DNA from: an uncultured Prevotellaceae bacterium | GTDB taxonomy: Bacteria > Bacteroidota > Bacteroidia > Bacteroidales > Bacteroidaceae | DNA: 12,083 nucleotides | Assembly (NCBI GenBank): GCA_902803455.1 | Contig: CADCQC010000338.1 | Coordinates: 1-12,083, forward strand | Reading direction: 5' to 3' | Part shown: positions 1 to 6,373 of the stretch, one piece after another | How positions within the stretch are numbered: the first letter of the stretch is position 1 | Layout: the number at the start of each line of letters is the position of its first letter | Translations under genes and position numbers: made by a program | The notes under the pieces: model-generated | Told to the model about the DNA's origin: nothing | The model's input: the letters and a program-made list of their open reading frames with translations, nothing else | Database searches by the model: none

Positions 1-401
1 CTCCACAGAGCGGAATCTTTCTTGTCCTCAAACTTATAAGGAATCACCTTCAGCCGCTTATGGGTCTTCATGTCGTAGACCAAAGTCGCACAACCCTCCA
101 AGGAATTGACATAATATTTGTCACCATCAGGATGTATATTGGCCGACTTGGGAGAAGAGACATACACATCGGCATACTCCTGCGGACGCCCCTTGTAGTT
201 GACATGTTTGTTGACCAGTGTCAGGGTCATCGCCTCACACTGGCTGGTCGTGCCGACAGTAGGGTGAACCAGGTCATCGACAGGTTGTTTTTTGACAGGT
301 GCCGCCTCCTCTTCCTCAGTGGGGGCAGCCTGTTGAGCATGGCCAAGACCGGCTGTCATGCAGACCGATGCCACCAACAGAAAACGGAGAAAAGAATACA
401 T
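1..401 (-). CDS. Secreted beta-propeller-like (YncE/YVTN-type) protein, 5' part only
   Basis: The reading frame is open from an ATG at 401 to the window edge, giving 133 N-terminal residues; the rest lies outside. Residues 1-22 look like a Sec signal peptide: a short basic start (MYSFLRF), a hydrophobic stretch and a likely cut after GHA. An acidic, low-complexity linker (TEEEEAAP, about residues 28-35) follows. The segment at about residues 86-120 (NIHPDGDKYYVNSLEG, then LVYDMKTHKRLKVI) reads like one blade of a YncE/YVTN or WD40-like propeller, with a value-display strand followed by a 'name plus value' strand. The family is my inference from this one blade. The protein is probably periplasmic or surface-exposed. 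It lies 62 bp downstream of rsgA on the same strand, so it may be the tail of that operon. I found no convincing TTTG/TAnnTTTG promoter in the gap. Confidence 0.7.
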   Translation of the reverse strand, partial: MYSFLRFLLVASVCMTAGLGHAQQAAPTEEEEAAPVKKQPVDDLVHPTVGTTSQCEAMTLTLVNKHVNYKGRPQEYADVYVSSPKSANIHPDGDKYYVNSLEGCATLVYDMKTHKRLKVIPYKFEDKKDSALW

Positions 402-463
402 ATAGATGATATGGATAGAAAGAATCGGTTGAAAAACGATGTCAAGAGGATGAATAACGGTAT

Positions 464-1396
464 TTAGAAAGGCTCGCGGTATTTTGCCTCATCTTTGTCG
501 GAGAGCATACTGACATAAGAATTGTAGCGGCTTTCAGCGATATAATGGTCGTTGACAGCCTGTAGGACGGCACACCCTGGTTCATGGGTATGGGTGCAGT
601 TATTGAAACGACAATTTTTGGAGAAGTGGAAGATCTCCTTGAAATACCCGCAGATCTCCTCCGGTTGCATGTCGTAAGCCCCGAAGCCCTTCACTCCCGG
701 CGTATCAATAGCCCATCCCCCGCCAGGGATGCGGAGCATCTCGCTGAAGGTCGTGGTGTGCATCCCCATCTGATGTGCCTCGGAGATGGCTGCAGTGCGC
801 AGATTAACGCCAGGAATCAGCAAGTTGAGCAATGTCGACTTCCCCACTCCGCTGTTACCGCTGAAGACAGAAATTTTGCCATTGACAACTTGTCTAAGAT
901 CATCGATGCCAGTGCCGGTGACAGCAGAGACCTGCAAACACTGATATCCGATGGTCTCATAGAGATGCACCATCATCTGTTGCAGTCGCAGGTCGTCATC
1001 ATCGAGCAGGTCGGTCTTGTTGAACACCAGCACCACGGGGATGCGGTAAGCCTCTGCCGACGCCAGAAACCGGTCGATAAAGGTGGTGGAGGTGACAGGA
1101 TAATTGACCGAGACGATGAGCACCGCCTGGTCGACATTGGCAGCGATGATATGACTTTGTTTGGAGAGGTTGGGCGATTTCCTCACAATATAGTTACGGC
1201 GGTCATCAATCTCATTGATGAATGCCGTACCCTCTTGGTTGGTGACAATGCCCACACGGTCGCCAACTGCCACAGGATTGGTGCTACGGATACCCTTGAG
1301 GCGGAAGTTACCTTTGATCTTGCTCTCCACCGTCTGTCCATCGTCGGTGAGCACGGTATACCAACTGCCCGTATTTTTGATGACCAGTCCTTTCAC
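464..1396 (-). CDS. rsgA: Small ribosomal subunit biogenesis GTPase RsgA
   Basis: This is a circularly permuted GTPase that binds the late 30S subunit and checks maturation of the decoding centre before release. All family marks are visible in the 310 residues. An N-terminal OB-fold covers about residues 1-70. The GTPase motifs come in permuted order: G4 NKTD at 126-129, a G5-like SAVTG at 157-161, the P-loop GNSGVGKS at 180-187 and G3 DTPG at 231-234. The C-terminal zinc site has the expected C-x4-C-x-H-x5-C pattern (C262, C267, H269, C275). Length is normal for the family. The start is a GTG only 4 bp after the frr stop; translation from it gives MKGLVIKNTG, a typical N-terminus for this family in Bacteroidetes, so initiation probably depends on coupling to frr. 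No anomalies were seen. Confidence 0.96.
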   Translation of the reverse strand: MKGLVIKNTGSWYTVLTDDGQTVESKIKGNFRLKGIRSTNPVAVGDRVGIVTNQEGTAFINEIDDRRNYIVRKSPNLSKQSHIIAANVDQAVLIVSVNYPVTSTTFIDRFLASAEAYRIPVVLVFNKTDLLDDDDLRLQQMMVHLYETIGYQCLQVSAVTGTGIDDLRQVVNGKISVFSGNSGVGKSTLLNLLIPGVNLRTAAISEAHQMGMHTTTFSEMLRIPGGGWAIDTPGVKGFGAYDMQPEEICGYFKEIFHFSKNCRFNNCTHTHEPGCAVLQAVNDHYIAESRYNSYVSMLSDKDEAKYREPF

Positions 1397-1400
1397 GTGC

Positions 1401-1961
1401 TTAGACGGTCATGATCTCCTTGTTCTTGGCAGCAAGGATCTCATCGATTTTCTTGATGAACTTATCGTGGAGTTTCTGAAGTTCGAGTTCAGCGTCTTTC
1501 TCATTATCCTCCGACAGTCCGTCCTTGATGGCCTTCTTGAGCTTGTCTTTGATATCAGCACGCACGTTGCGCACCTCTACTTTTGCCTTTTCTGCGATTT
1601 TGTTGCACTGCTTGGTGAGGTCACGTCTGCGCTCCTCGGTGGGTTGTGGAATATTGAGGCGAATGATCTCACCATTGTTTTCGGGTGTGATACCGACATC
1701 CGAGTCCATGATGGCCTTCTCAATGGTCCTGATCATCTTTTTGTCCCAAGGTCTGATAGCGATGGTCCGTGGATCGGGTGTTGACACGTTGGCCACCTGA
1801 TTGAGTGGCACCATACTGCCATAGGACTCCACTTTCACGCCACTGACGATGGCAATGTTGGCTCTTCCGGCACGGATTTTGGCCAAGGCATCCTCCAGGA
1901 ACATGGCCGCCATTTCCATTCTTTCCTCACTCTCGTTTAAAGTCGCTTTTACGTCTATCAT
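1401..1961 (-). CDS. frr: Ribosome recycling factor
   Basis: Frr works with EF-G to split the post-termination ribosome into subunits. The product has 186 residues, matching the usual 185 or so. It shows the tRNA-like layout: an N-terminal helix (SEERMEMAAMFLEDALAKIRAGRA), the domain II hinge segment (PLNQVANVSTPDPRTIAIRPWD), and long C-terminal helices with the conserved VRNVRADIKDKLKKA region and a SEDNEKDAELELQKLHDKFI ending. The ATG at 1961 gives the standard MIDVKATLNESEERM start. The gene sits 91 bp downstream of rsmA and 4 bp before rsgA. A predicted promoter in the 91-bp gap suggests that frr-rsgA can be transcribed independently of the upstream genes. Confidence 0.97.
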   Translation of the reverse strand: MIDVKATLNESEERMEMAAMFLEDALAKIRAGRANIAIVSGVKVESYGSMVPLNQVANVSTPDPRTIAIRPWDKKMIRTIEKAIMDSDVGITPENNGEIIRLNIPQPTEERRRDLTKQCNKIAEKAKVEVRNVRADIKDKLKKAIKDGLSEDNEKDAELELQKLHDKFIKKIDEILAAKNKEIMTV

Positions 1962-2003
1962 AGATGTTTGGTGATATAGGTTTTCAAAAAGTGTTTGATT
2001 TTA

Positions 2004-2035
2004 CAAAATTATGAACATTTTTCCTATCGTGCAAA
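2004..2035 (-). promoter_or_regulatory. Predicted Bacteroidetes-type promoter for frr-rsgA
   Basis: Read on the minus strand, a TTTG box (2035-2032) is followed after 20 bp by TAATTTTG (2011-2004), matching the TTTG / TAnnTTTG pattern of Bacteroidetes housekeeping promoters. The frr ATG lies about 42 bp downstream. The call is by pattern only. It agrees with the unusually wide 91-bp gap inside an otherwise tight operon. Confidence 0.6.
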
Positions 2036-2047
2036 AAATCATGTTCA
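2012..2047. repeat. Inverted repeat around the frr promoter -33 box
   Basis: Perfect 7-bp arms TGAACAT (2012-2018) and ATGTTCA (2041-2047) are separated by 22 bp. They enclose the TTTG box of the predicted frr promoter, and the inner arm touches the TAnnTTTG box. This could be a binding dyad. However, arms this short and this far apart arise fairly often by chance in A/T-rich DNA, so confidence is low. Confidence 0.3.
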
Positions 2048-2052
2048 AAATA

Positions 2053-2853
2053 CTAAAAAAAGTTGATTTCATGTGCCACCATATTGGTCAGCTCCACGAA
2101 TTCGGAGATCGTCAACTGCTCGGGTCTTCTGGTCATTATCGGGTGTGTGAGGAATGCCTCTGACGGTTCGCCATGACCGGAGAAGAGTTGCCGGAGGCTC
2201 ACTCTCAGCATTTTCCGCCGTTGGTTGAACACCGTCTTCACCACCCTTCTGAACAGCGTCTCATCGCATCCGAGATCTGTCACATCGTTGCGGGTCATCC
2301 TGATGACTGCACTCTTCACCTTAGGAGGCGGATTAAACACCTGTTCATCGACAGTGAAGAGATATTCCACATTGTACCAAGCCTGTATCAGTACGCTGAG
2401 GATGCCATACGCCTTATTGCCTGGAGGAGAAGCAATCCGCAGAGCCACCTCACGCTGGATCATACCCGTGCAGCATGGGATGAGCTGTCTGTTGTCGAGC
2501 ATCTTGAAGAAAATCTGCGTGGAGATGTCATAAGGGTAATTGCCTGTGAGAACAAACTGCTGGCCTTCGAACAATTGGTTCAGGTCCATACGCAGGAAAT
2601 CGCCAGAGATCACCCGTTCGCGCAAAACAGGAAAATGCTCATGCAGATAAGCCACCGACTCGCGGTCGATCTCCACGACCCGCAGTTCACGCGGTTTTTC
2701 GAGCAGGAACTGCGTGAGCACCCCCATACCCGGTCCCACCTCAAGTACGGGCAACGCCGGCATGGCGTCCACCGTGTCGGCGATGGCTTTGGCCACCTGC
2801 AAATCCGTAAGGAAATGCTGCCCGAGATGCTTTTTGGGCTTTACATTCTTCAT
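2053..2853 (-). CDS. rsmA: 16S rRNA (A1518/A1519-N6) dimethyltransferase RsmA (KsgA)
   Basis: RsmA dimethylates the two adjacent adenines in helix 45 of 16S rRNA using S-adenosylmethionine, late in 30S assembly. The 266 residues carry the family signatures: KKHLGQHFL at 7-15, SAM motif I EVGPGMG at 38-44, the acidic motif II VEID at 60-63, the catalytic motif IV GNYPY at 104-108 (commonly N-L/I-P-Y), FNPPPKVKSAV at 173-183 and the C-terminal NQRRKMLR at 210-217. Its ATG is 7 bp after the stop of the FKBP gene, so the two are surely cotranscribed. The Tyr in place of the usual aliphatic residue of the NLPY motif is the only mild deviation. Length is normal. Confidence 0.96.
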   Translation of the reverse strand: MKNVKPKKHLGQHFLTDLQVAKAIADTVDAMPALPVLEVGPGMGVLTQFLLEKPRELRVVEIDRESVAYLHEHFPVLRERVISGDFLRMDLNQLFEGQQFVLTGNYPYDISTQIFFKMLDNRQLIPCCTGMIQREVALRIASPPGNKAYGILSVLIQAWYNVEYLFTVDEQVFNPPPKVKSAVIRMTRNDVTDLGCDETLFRRVVKTVFNQRRKMLRVSLRQLFSGHGEPSEAFLTHPIMTRRPEQLTISEFVELTNMVAHEINFF

Positions 2854-2860
2854 TCTACTC

Positions 2861-3376
2861 TCAAGACAGTTTCACCACCTCGATCAGTTTCACCTTGAAG
2901 ATCAAAGCAGAGTGAGGTGGGATGTTCTTGGATCCCTCAGCCCCATAGCCCAATTGCCAGGGGATGTAGATTTCCCATGTGGAGCCTTCGGGCATCTGCC
3001 GGAGCGCATTCTGCAGCCCTGGTATAACCTTAGAGACAGGCAATTCCATCACATCCTTTCCCATGTGCGACTCGACGACTTTTCCGTTGGTCAGTCTCAA
3101 CTCGAAATTCATCTTCACACGCATCCGCTTATTGGGTTTCTTGCCAGTGCCCTCTTGGATGACCTTATACTGGATGCCATCACTCTCGATGACCCCCTCT
3201 TTCTGTTTGTTCTCTTCCATCCACTTGTCGGCGGGGAAGGTGTCGCGCACCACGACCACTGCAGCGGTATCAGCCGTTGCGGGTGCCTCAGTTTTCACCT
3301 CTTTTGGACTGCCGCCGCCACATGAGGCGAGCGCCACTACGGCCAAGGCGGCCATCATCAACATCGATTTTTTCAT
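2861..3376 (-). CDS. FKBP-type peptidyl-prolyl cis-trans isomerase lipoprotein
   Basis: This is a predicted envelope lipoprotein of 171 residues with an FKBP folding domain. The signal peptide ends in a lipobox, L16-A17-S18-C19, followed by glycines and then a disordered Ala/Thr/Val segment up to about residue 45. The Mip/FkpA-like helix WMEENKQKEGV (52-62) leads into the FKBP domain (about 68-170), marked by GIQYKVIQEGTG, KVIPGLQNAL (116-125), LGYGAEG (142-148) and IPPHSALIF (152-160). Family members speed proline isomerisation in exported proteins. Where FKBPs usually have HYTG and then F-D-S-S, this one has NFEL (90-93) and V101-E102-S103-H104, so the Phe-Asp pair of the active-site pocket is missing. 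It may therefore be a weak isomerase or mainly a chaperone. It is the first gene of the leftward operon, 7 bp before rsmA. Confidence 0.9.
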   Translation of the reverse strand: MKKSMLMMAALAVVALASCGGGSPKEVKTEAPATADTAAVVVVRDTFPADKWMEENKQKEGVIESDGIQYKVIQEGTGKKPNKRMRVKMNFELRLTNGKVVESHMGKDVMELPVSKVIPGLQNALRQMPEGSTWEIYIPWQLGYGAEGSKNIPPHSALIFKVKLIEVVKLS

Positions 3377-3416
3377 GTTTATATTGGATTATTCGTCATT
3401 TTTCATTGTAACCACG

Positions 3417-3448
3417 CAAAAGTAGGTAAAAACTTTTGTTCTGCCAAA
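3417..3448 (-). promoter_or_regulatory. Predicted promoter for the FKBP-rsmA-frr-rsgA operon
   Basis: On the minus strand TTTG (3448-3445) is followed after 20 bp by TACTTTTG (3424-3417), a full match to the Bacteroidetes TTTG / TAnnTTTG pattern. Transcription should start near 3411, giving a leader of roughly 35 bases before the ATG at 3376. The leader has no Shine-Dalgarno sequence. Confidence 0.7.
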
Positions 3449-3493
3449 CAAAAACTGCAGTAATGCCACAAAAGGTTAAAACAAATGTTTTTT

Positions 3494-3508
3494 GGATGAT
3501 TATCATCC
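3494..3508. promoter_or_regulatory. Perfect 15-bp palindrome, candidate operator
   Basis: GGATGATTATCATCC consists of two 7-bp arms around a single central T at 3501. It sits 20 bp upstream of the TAATTTTG box of the DUF3822 gene, where a -33 box would be expected to begin, and about 46 bp beyond the -33 box of the divergent FKBP promoter. The position suits a dimeric regulator. I cannot name a regulator family from the sequence. Confidence 0.45.
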
Positions 3509-3527
3509 CATTGTGGAAAAGAAATTG

Positions 3528-3535
3528 TAATTTTG
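3528..3535 (+). promoter_or_regulatory. Predicted -7 box for DUF3822-rsmD
   Basis: TAATTTTG matches TAnnTTTG and lies 20 bp before the ATG at 3556. No TTTG box is found 19 to 20 bp upstream; that position is occupied by the end of the 15-bp palindrome. The promoter may thus be weak or activator-dependent. The box is itself flanked by AATTG and CAATT arms. Confidence 0.5.
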
Positions 3536-3555
3536 CAATTCAAACGTGCCATATC

Positions 3556-4350
3556 ATGCAGACACCATATCCATCCACCCCCACCAGTGACATACTGGTA
3601 ATCAGAATAGGCCAGGACACCCTGTCGGTTCTCTCCAAGAAGGGAAGCATGCCACCCGCTACCGCCACCTGGGAGATGAAATCAGGCATTTCCGTCTCCG
3701 CGAACCTGCGTGAGGCATTGAAGACACAGCCATTGCTCCGCAGCGGTGAAAAAGCCACCATCCTCGTTGACGCCCCCACATTGGCCGTTCCCGAGGATGA
3801 GTTTTCCGCCGATCAGTCAGCTGCCTGTTTCACCTACACCATCTCAGGCCATGAGCGAGATCTCAAGAAGCATACGGTTGTGAAAGGGTTGCATGCGGTG
3901 GTCGTCTTCGCTATCGAGAGAGATCTGGAGACGGTGGTCAGCGACCATTTCACCCAGTATTCTTTTCTTCCTGCAAGCGTCCCTATGTGGGAGCATCTTG
4001 CCCGTCAGCGCTCCAGTCACCGCAGGACACTCTATGGTTATTTTCACGATGGCAAACTCGATCTGGTGAGTTTTGACAAAGGGCGTTTTTTGTTTTGCAA
4101 CACTTTCAGTGCCGCCCATGTGCATGATGCAGTCTACTACGTGCTCTATGCCTTCAGCCAGATGGGTATGAAAGCAGAGCGCGATGAGGTGGTCATCGCT
4201 GGTCACACCCCCCACCGGAAATGGATCGCCGACAACCTGCAGAGTTATGTGCAACGTGTGACGGTCGCCGAGGCCAAGGACCTGGGTCTCGATGGCGACA
4301 GCACCCTTCCGCTTGACATGATCATCACCCTCAACAATAACGACCGATGA
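3556..4350 (+). CDS. DUF3822 family protein (actin-like fold), function unknown
   Basis: This 264-residue cytoplasmic protein has no signal peptide or membrane segment. I assign it to DUF3822 from overall pattern and context: an early strand-turn-strand block (SDILVIRIGQDTLSVL, 11-26), the segment ATILVDAPTLAVPEDEF (67-83), a central YGYFHDGKLDLVSFDKGRFLFCNTF stretch, and a late strand followed by a glycine (EVVIAGHTP, 211-219). The family is thought to have an actin/hexokinase-like fold of two related halves, and its biochemical role is unknown. I chose the ATG at 3556 because it follows the TAATTTTG box and begins the conserved region. An upstream in-frame ATG at 3436 would add 40 unlike residues that run through the promoter and palindrome. 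Its stop overlaps the rsmD start (ATGA), so the two are translationally coupled. Confidence 0.82.
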   Translation: MQTPYPSTPTSDILVIRIGQDTLSVLSKKGSMPPATATWEMKSGISVSANLREALKTQPLLRSGEKATILVDAPTLAVPEDEFSADQSAACFTYTISGHERDLKKHTVVKGLHAVVVFAIERDLETVVSDHFTQYSFLPASVPMWEHLARQRSSHRRTLYGYFHDGKLDLVSFDKGRFLFCNTFSAAHVHDAVYYVLYAFSQMGMKAERDEVVIAGHTPHRKWIADNLQSYVQRVTVAEAKDLGLDGDSTLPLDMIITLNNNDR

Positions 4351-4946
4351 GAATCATCACAGGTATCTACAAAGGACGCCGGTTTGACATCCCCCGCTCA
4401 TTCAAGGCCCGTCCGACGACAGATTTCGCCAAAGAGAACATTTTTAATGTGCTCAACGGATATATTGATCTGAAAGGGAAGAAAGCCCTCGACCTCTTTG
4501 CCGGTACCGGCAGCATCTCCCTTGAATTTCTCTCAAGAGAATGCGACCTGGTGGTGAGTGTGGAATCCGACCGCGACCACTACGCTTTCATCCGGCAGTG
4601 CGTGGCTAAGTTGTCGACCGACAAGTCTGTGACCGTGAGAGCAGATGTATTCCGATTTATGAAGTCCTGCCACCAGCAATTTGACATTATTTTTGCCGAC
4701 CCGCCCTACGCATTGGAGAAATTGCCCGAGATACCATCACTGATTTTCGAGCATCATCTGTTGGCCGACGGCGGCATCCTCGTTTTCGAGCACGGCAAAG
4801 GTCATGATTTCGCAGACGATCCTCATTTTATCGAGAAAAGGGTGTATGGGAGCGTGAATTTCAGTTTGTTTGGCCACCCTGCTGAGGAGACAACCGATGC
4901 GTCCGCCAACGGTAGCGGTGACACAGGCGCCACCGAGTCAGAGTAA
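4347..4946 (+). CDS. rsmD: 16S rRNA (G966-N2) methyltransferase RsmD
   Basis: RsmD transfers a methyl group from S-adenosylmethionine to N2 of G966 in 16S rRNA on an assembled 30S particle. The 199 residues show the expected motifs: the N-terminal RIITGIYKGRRF, the RPTTDFAKENIFNVL block (22-36), SAM motif I ALDLFAGTGSISLEF (47-61), an acidic residue ending strand two (SVESD, 71-75) and the catalytic DPPY at 118-121. Residues from about 178 on (PAEETTDASANGSGDTGATESE) form an acidic, low-complexity tail that is not part of the methyltransferase fold. Part of this tail is encoded over the 9-bp convergent overlap with cls. The ATG overlaps the DUF3822 stop. Confidence 0.93.
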   Translation: MRIITGIYKGRRFDIPRSFKARPTTDFAKENIFNVLNGYIDLKGKKALDLFAGTGSISLEFLSRECDLVVSVESDRDHYAFIRQCVAKLSTDKSVTVRADVFRFMKSCHQQFDIIFADPPYALEKLPEIPSLIFEHHLLADGGILVFEHGKGHDFADDPHFIEKRVYGSVNFSLFGHPAEETTDASANGSGDTGATESE

Positions 4947-6365
4947 GGGCGACAACAACCGAATCACCGATTCCCAAAGACGTTTGGGGAATGGCCGATG
5001 CATGAATCGCTTCACATCAAGCAGTTCTGACTGACCGAGATCATTTTCCACCACTTGTTTGATCTTGGCAACAGTGGCCTCGTCGTAGAAAAAGATATTC
5101 GCCTCAAAATTATTCTCAAAGCTCCGGATATCAATATTTGCCGACCCGCAAGTGCAGATATTGTCATCACAGACCATCAGTTTAGAATGGTTGAAGCCCT
5201 TCATATAAAGAAAGATCTTCACACCAGCCTCCAACATCTCGTCGAAATATGATCTGCTGGCCCATTCCACCAGTTTGCTGTCGGTGTGCCGCGGAACGAT
5301 GATGCGCACGTCGACTCCTGCGAGCGCACAGGTGCGCAGGGCAAACATCACGGTCTCGGTGGGCAGGAAGTAAGGAGACTCTAAATAGACATATTTTTTT
5401 GCCTCAAGGAGCACACGCACATAACCTTGTTCCAGTTCGGGCCATTGTGAGATGGGGTCGCTCATGACCACTTGGGCCAAACTGCCTCCCGCCTTTCCTC
5501 CCACGGTGGGGAAATAATTGGGCGCATCAATGATGGTATCTGTGGTGAAATGCCAGTCTACGAGAAAAGCAGTCTGCAGACCATAGACAGCCTTTCCCCT
5601 CACCCTCACGTGGGTGTCGCGCCAAGGCTGCTTGCGTGACCCCTTCACATATCTGATGGCGATGTTCATGCCGCCTATAAAGCCCACGTTCCCATCGATC
5701 ACGCATATTTTGCGATGTAGGCGGTAGTTGATCTTTGAGGTAAAAGCCGGGAACAGCACAGGCATGAATGCCCTGACATCAACCCCATTGCGGCTCATGT
5801 TCTCGAAGAGCCGGTCTTTCACACGCCAGCACCCCACATCATCATAGATCACTTTCACCTTGACCCCCTGACGTGCCTTGTCGATAAGCGCATCTGCCAC
5901 GAGTCTCCCCAAGGCGTCATCATCGAAGATATACGTCACCAGATGGATGTGGTCTTTGGCCGACTGGATAGCCGCCAGCAACGCGGGGAAGAAATCATAT
6001 CCAGAGGTATACACATCAATCTCATTGTCGTTGTAAGGCAGTGCCACATTCTGTTTGGTAAACTGTGTGATCAGTTCCTTATAATTAGAAGGCAACTGCC
6101 GGCTTCGCTGTTCCTCGAAGTGAGCCATAGAACGGCGAGTGACCATATCGAGGGTATGCAGGCTGATAAACCTCTCTTTCCGCTGGTTGCGCCCGAAGAA
6201 AAAGAACAATCCCACTCCTACGTATGGAACCAGCAACATCACCAGCAGCCATGCCAACGTCTTCGCCGGTTGCCTGTTCTCCAGCATCAGAGCGACAGAT
6301 GCCGGCAGGATGACGATGACGTAGGTCATCAGCAGGAAAGTGGTGGTCCAACTATAGAGCAGCAT
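4938..6365 (-). CDS. cls: Cardiolipin synthase (phospholipase D superfamily)
   Basis: This membrane enzyme joins two phosphatidylglycerol molecules into cardiolipin and glycerol. The 475 residues begin with two membrane segments (about 7-28 and 36-58), typical of the PLD-nuclease N-terminal domain, ending in FFFFGRNQRKER. Two catalytic HKD motifs follow: H217-x-K219-x4-D224 with GFIGGMNIA after it, and H393-x-K395-x4-D400 with CGSANIDIRSF after it. Length and layout match bacterial ClsA-type synthases. The family also contains phosphatidylserine synthases and nucleases, but the paired membrane segments favour Cls. It is the last gene of the dnaG group, 8 bp after the upstream gene, and its end overlaps the end of rsmD on the other strand. 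Confidence 0.93.
   Translation of the reverse strand: MLLYSWTTTFLLMTYVIVILPASVALMLENRQPAKTLAWLLVMLLVPYVGVGLFFFFGRNQRKERFISLHTLDMVTRRSMAHFEEQRSRQLPSNYKELITQFTKQNVALPYNDNEIDVYTSGYDFFPALLAAIQSAKDHIHLVTYIFDDDALGRLVADALIDKARQGVKVKVIYDDVGCWRVKDRLFENMSRNGVDVRAFMPVLFPAFTSKINYRLHRKICVIDGNVGFIGGMNIAIRYVKGSRKQPWRDTHVRVRGKAVYGLQTAFLVDWHFTTDTIIDAPNYFPTVGGKAGGSLAQVVMSDPISQWPELEQGYVRVLLEAKKYVYLESPYFLPTETVMFALRTCALAGVDVRIIVPRHTDSKLVEWASRSYFDEMLEAGVKIFLYMKGFNHSKLMVCDDNICTCGSANIDIRSFENNFEANIFFYDEATVAKIKQVVENDLGQSELLDVKRFMHRPFPKRLWESVIRLLSPLL
4970..4992. terminator. Hairpin just after rsmD, possible weak terminator
   Basis: ATTCCCAAA (4970-4978) and TTTGGGGAAT (4983-4992) can pair around a GACG loop, with one bulged G. 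The hairpin begins 23 bases past the rsmD stop and lies within the 3' coding part of cls. No T-run follows it, so it is not a classic intrinsic terminator. It could slow RNA polymerase or protect a transcript end in this gapless convergent junction. Confidence 0.35.
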
Positions 6366-6373
6366 AAGGCAGA

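Noticed and set aside
422..450. TTGACA-like sequence on the minus strand upstream of the partial secreted gene
   Set aside because: Bacteroidetes primary sigma factors use TTTG / TAnnTTTG rather than TTGACA / TATAAT, and no suitable -7 box follows.
60..467. Open frame of 135 codons on the plus strand near the left edge
   Set aside because: The minus strand carries a continuous frame with a clear signal peptide and a propeller-like blade, which explains the region better.
584..1414. Long open frame of 276 codons on the plus strand opposite rsgA
   Set aside because: It lies wholly antisense to a well-supported rsgA, its translation shows no recognisable domain, and it has no promoter. It is a shadow of codon bias.
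2173..2898. Open frame of 241 codons on the plus strand opposite rsmA
   Set aside because: It is antisense to rsmA, which has every family motif. The translation is low in hydrophobic-core pattern and rich in His and Arg, as usual for shadow frames.
3436..3555. A 40-residue N-terminal extension of the DUF3822 protein from an upstream ATG
   Set aside because: It would run through the palindrome and the TAATTTTG box, and its sequence is unlike the family. The ATG at 3556 fits the promoter and the conserved region.
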